DNA of 64,000 nucleotides from contig OZ026630.1 of the NCBI GenBank assembly GCA_964020975.1, positions 61,937,245 to 62,001,244 of the forward strand, given 5' to 3'. Each line of letters begins with the position of its first letter. Position 1 is the stretch's first letter. The notes beneath the pieces are model-generated. The model saw only the letters and a list, made by a program, of their open reading frames with translations, searched no databases and had not been told where the DNA came from. The stretch comes from Hermodice carunculata (Eukaryota; Annelida; Polychaeta; Eunicida; Amphinomidae). The translations under genes and the position numbers were made by a program. This document shows, one piece after another, positions 63,401-64,000 of the stretch.

Positions 63401-64000
63401 GTCCCTTCCAATGACTGATCATTCATTGCCAATCTTTATCATCTCTACCTATTGAACCTTGTGTGCCCCAGCTTTCCATTTTGGGTCTATTTCTCTGTTT
63501 CCTGTATGTTAGTAACCTAGTTGACAATATTACATGTCATATCAGAAAGTTTGCCAATGAGACCAGTCTACTTGAAATTGTTGATACCCCAATTGAATCT
63601 TCTAATCATCTAAACATTACTTTTTTCATTATACATAACTGGAGAAGGTTATGACCTCTTATCTTTAATGCTTTAATGTCTCTTTCTGTCATATTTTCAA
63701 CCTAACTTGTTAAACCCCACCGTCCACCTATTCGTCTCGGAGGCTTTGAAATACCTGCCGCATATTCACACACTCATTTTGGTATTAATCTCAACAAAAC
63801 TTGATCCTGAAATGCTCACATTACTTGCATTACCACCAAACCTAGCCAGTAAATTGCCCTTCTACGTAGATTGAAATATAATTTGCCCACAAAGCTCTGA
63901 TTAAACTACCAGTGACTATAATTATACCAATGCTTGCATGTTTGAAAACGGTGGTCACGGCCTTTCTGACCTAATTGAATCCATACAGTTTTAAGCTGCC
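60485..64000 (+). mobile_element. LINE (Jockey/CR1-like), interrupted, runs off the right edge
   Basis: The 5' part (60485-61700) shows VKPGPIRNSNMGLS, LDEIHLL, VVIALSET and CYRPPGQSAEIRD-type endonuclease pieces spread over three frames, then AISYWSFPFLATIKGFIPFK and DKPWITADIKT from the endonuclease-RT linker. The RT part (62640 onward) shows KVLSFMRLSSASSPDNVGNI, ICKPLAELFQLSLSLYHFPD, YQPIALLCNVIKVFKRLVFN and NSGFKANKSTVNQVVYIIQN, then AFDKVWHT (motif A aspartate kept). The palm box normally FADD reads KFANETSLLEI, so the catalytic pair is lost. After it come ASQRIALLRRLKYNLPT-like remnants to the window end. Many frame changes and stops are present, for example between 60540 and 60860 and near 63245. 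It is a dead copy. Confidence 0.82.
61715..62615. mobile_element. Insert of about 0.9 kb made of about 150 bp tandem repeats, inside the LINE
   Basis: LINE reading stops near 61715 and resumes near 62640. In between, GGTCATGATGACACCAAAAT-like phrases recur at about 61752, 62090, 62240 and 62392. ATACATGGAAGCATTCTG(G/T)AGAT-like phrases recur at about 61827, 62164, 62317 and 62454. Two segments end in a GACATCCAGATGGA-type tract followed by CCTCGCCTATG (61957 and 62566). The ends are not sharply defined and no TIR was found. The arrangement of tandem core, GAC-rich tract and conserved tail parallels the 15.75-22.54 kb family, with unrelated sequence. Confidence 0.6.

Overview
This 64 kb window is eukaryotic, from an animal, most likely a marine invertebrate. 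The evidence is spliced genes with GT-AG introns, very long (AT)n, (CA)n, (TATC)n and A-rich microsatellites, low gene density, and a dense mix of transposon remnants of the kinds common in molluscs, brachiopods, hemichordates, amphioxus and cnidarians. The sequence does not fix the phylum. No rRNA, tRNA, CRISPR array or bacterial-type operon was found.

Host genes are few. Positions 1771-5326 (+) hold five exons giving the C-terminal two thirds of an aquaporin; its first exons are not seen and may lie left of the window. One further convincing orphan exon, with membrane-segment character and ideal splice sites, lies at 58520-58713 (-). The rest is mobile DNA or unannotated spacer.

Layout. 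Positions 8.1-9.2 kb (-) and 10.8-11.8 kb (+) hold 3' ends of two LINEs. A TTAA-flanked, piggyBac-type MITE with an inner hairpin lies at 14.5-14.75 kb. From 15.75 to 22.54 kb there is one long non-coding element (A) with two further copies of its own family (B, C) nested inside it, plus a 1.1 kb tandem duplication that spans the B/A junction. The family has a 5' hairpin, about 145 bp head repeats, about 180 bp body repeats in a three-type order, a GGACGAC-rich tract and a palindromic 3' end finishing in CTAA. A small TIR element (22.75-23.10 kb) and a Tc1 transposase scrap (27.0 kb) follow. Positions 28.2-35.56 kb hold a broken, old Ty3/gypsy-type LTR retroelement whose Gag starts with a helix-hairpin-helix segment; a LINE 3' end (30.9-32.0 kb) and a 1.67 kb TA-flanked DNA element (33.01-34.69 kb) have inserted into it.

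Positions 42.2-44.9 kb hold a LINE with endonuclease and RT pieces, ending at a 300 bp (TATC)n tract. Positions 49.0-50.3 kb hold a second LINE 5' region with an NPGP motif, followed by a Crypton/DUF3504-like scrap. Positions 52.39-56.32 kb hold the best preserved element: a 3.93 kb PIF/Harbinger (ISL2EU-like) transposon with matching TIRs, a three-exon Myb/SANT-like accessory gene (-) with no visible defect, and a divergent DDE transposase gene (+) that keeps all three catalytic residues but shows one frame break near its N terminus. The right end holds a four-copy 267 bp tandem repeat, a Penelope-like RT fragment (-), and a further LINE running off the window edge, interrupted by a 0.9 kb insert of about 150 bp tandem repeats.

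The signals most worth following are the self-nesting hairpin-ended family at 15.75-22.54 kb (including a compensatory change in its 5' hairpin and two insertions at the same kind of A-rich linker), the nearly complete Harbinger pair, and the aquaporin whose selectivity-filter arginine is leucine.
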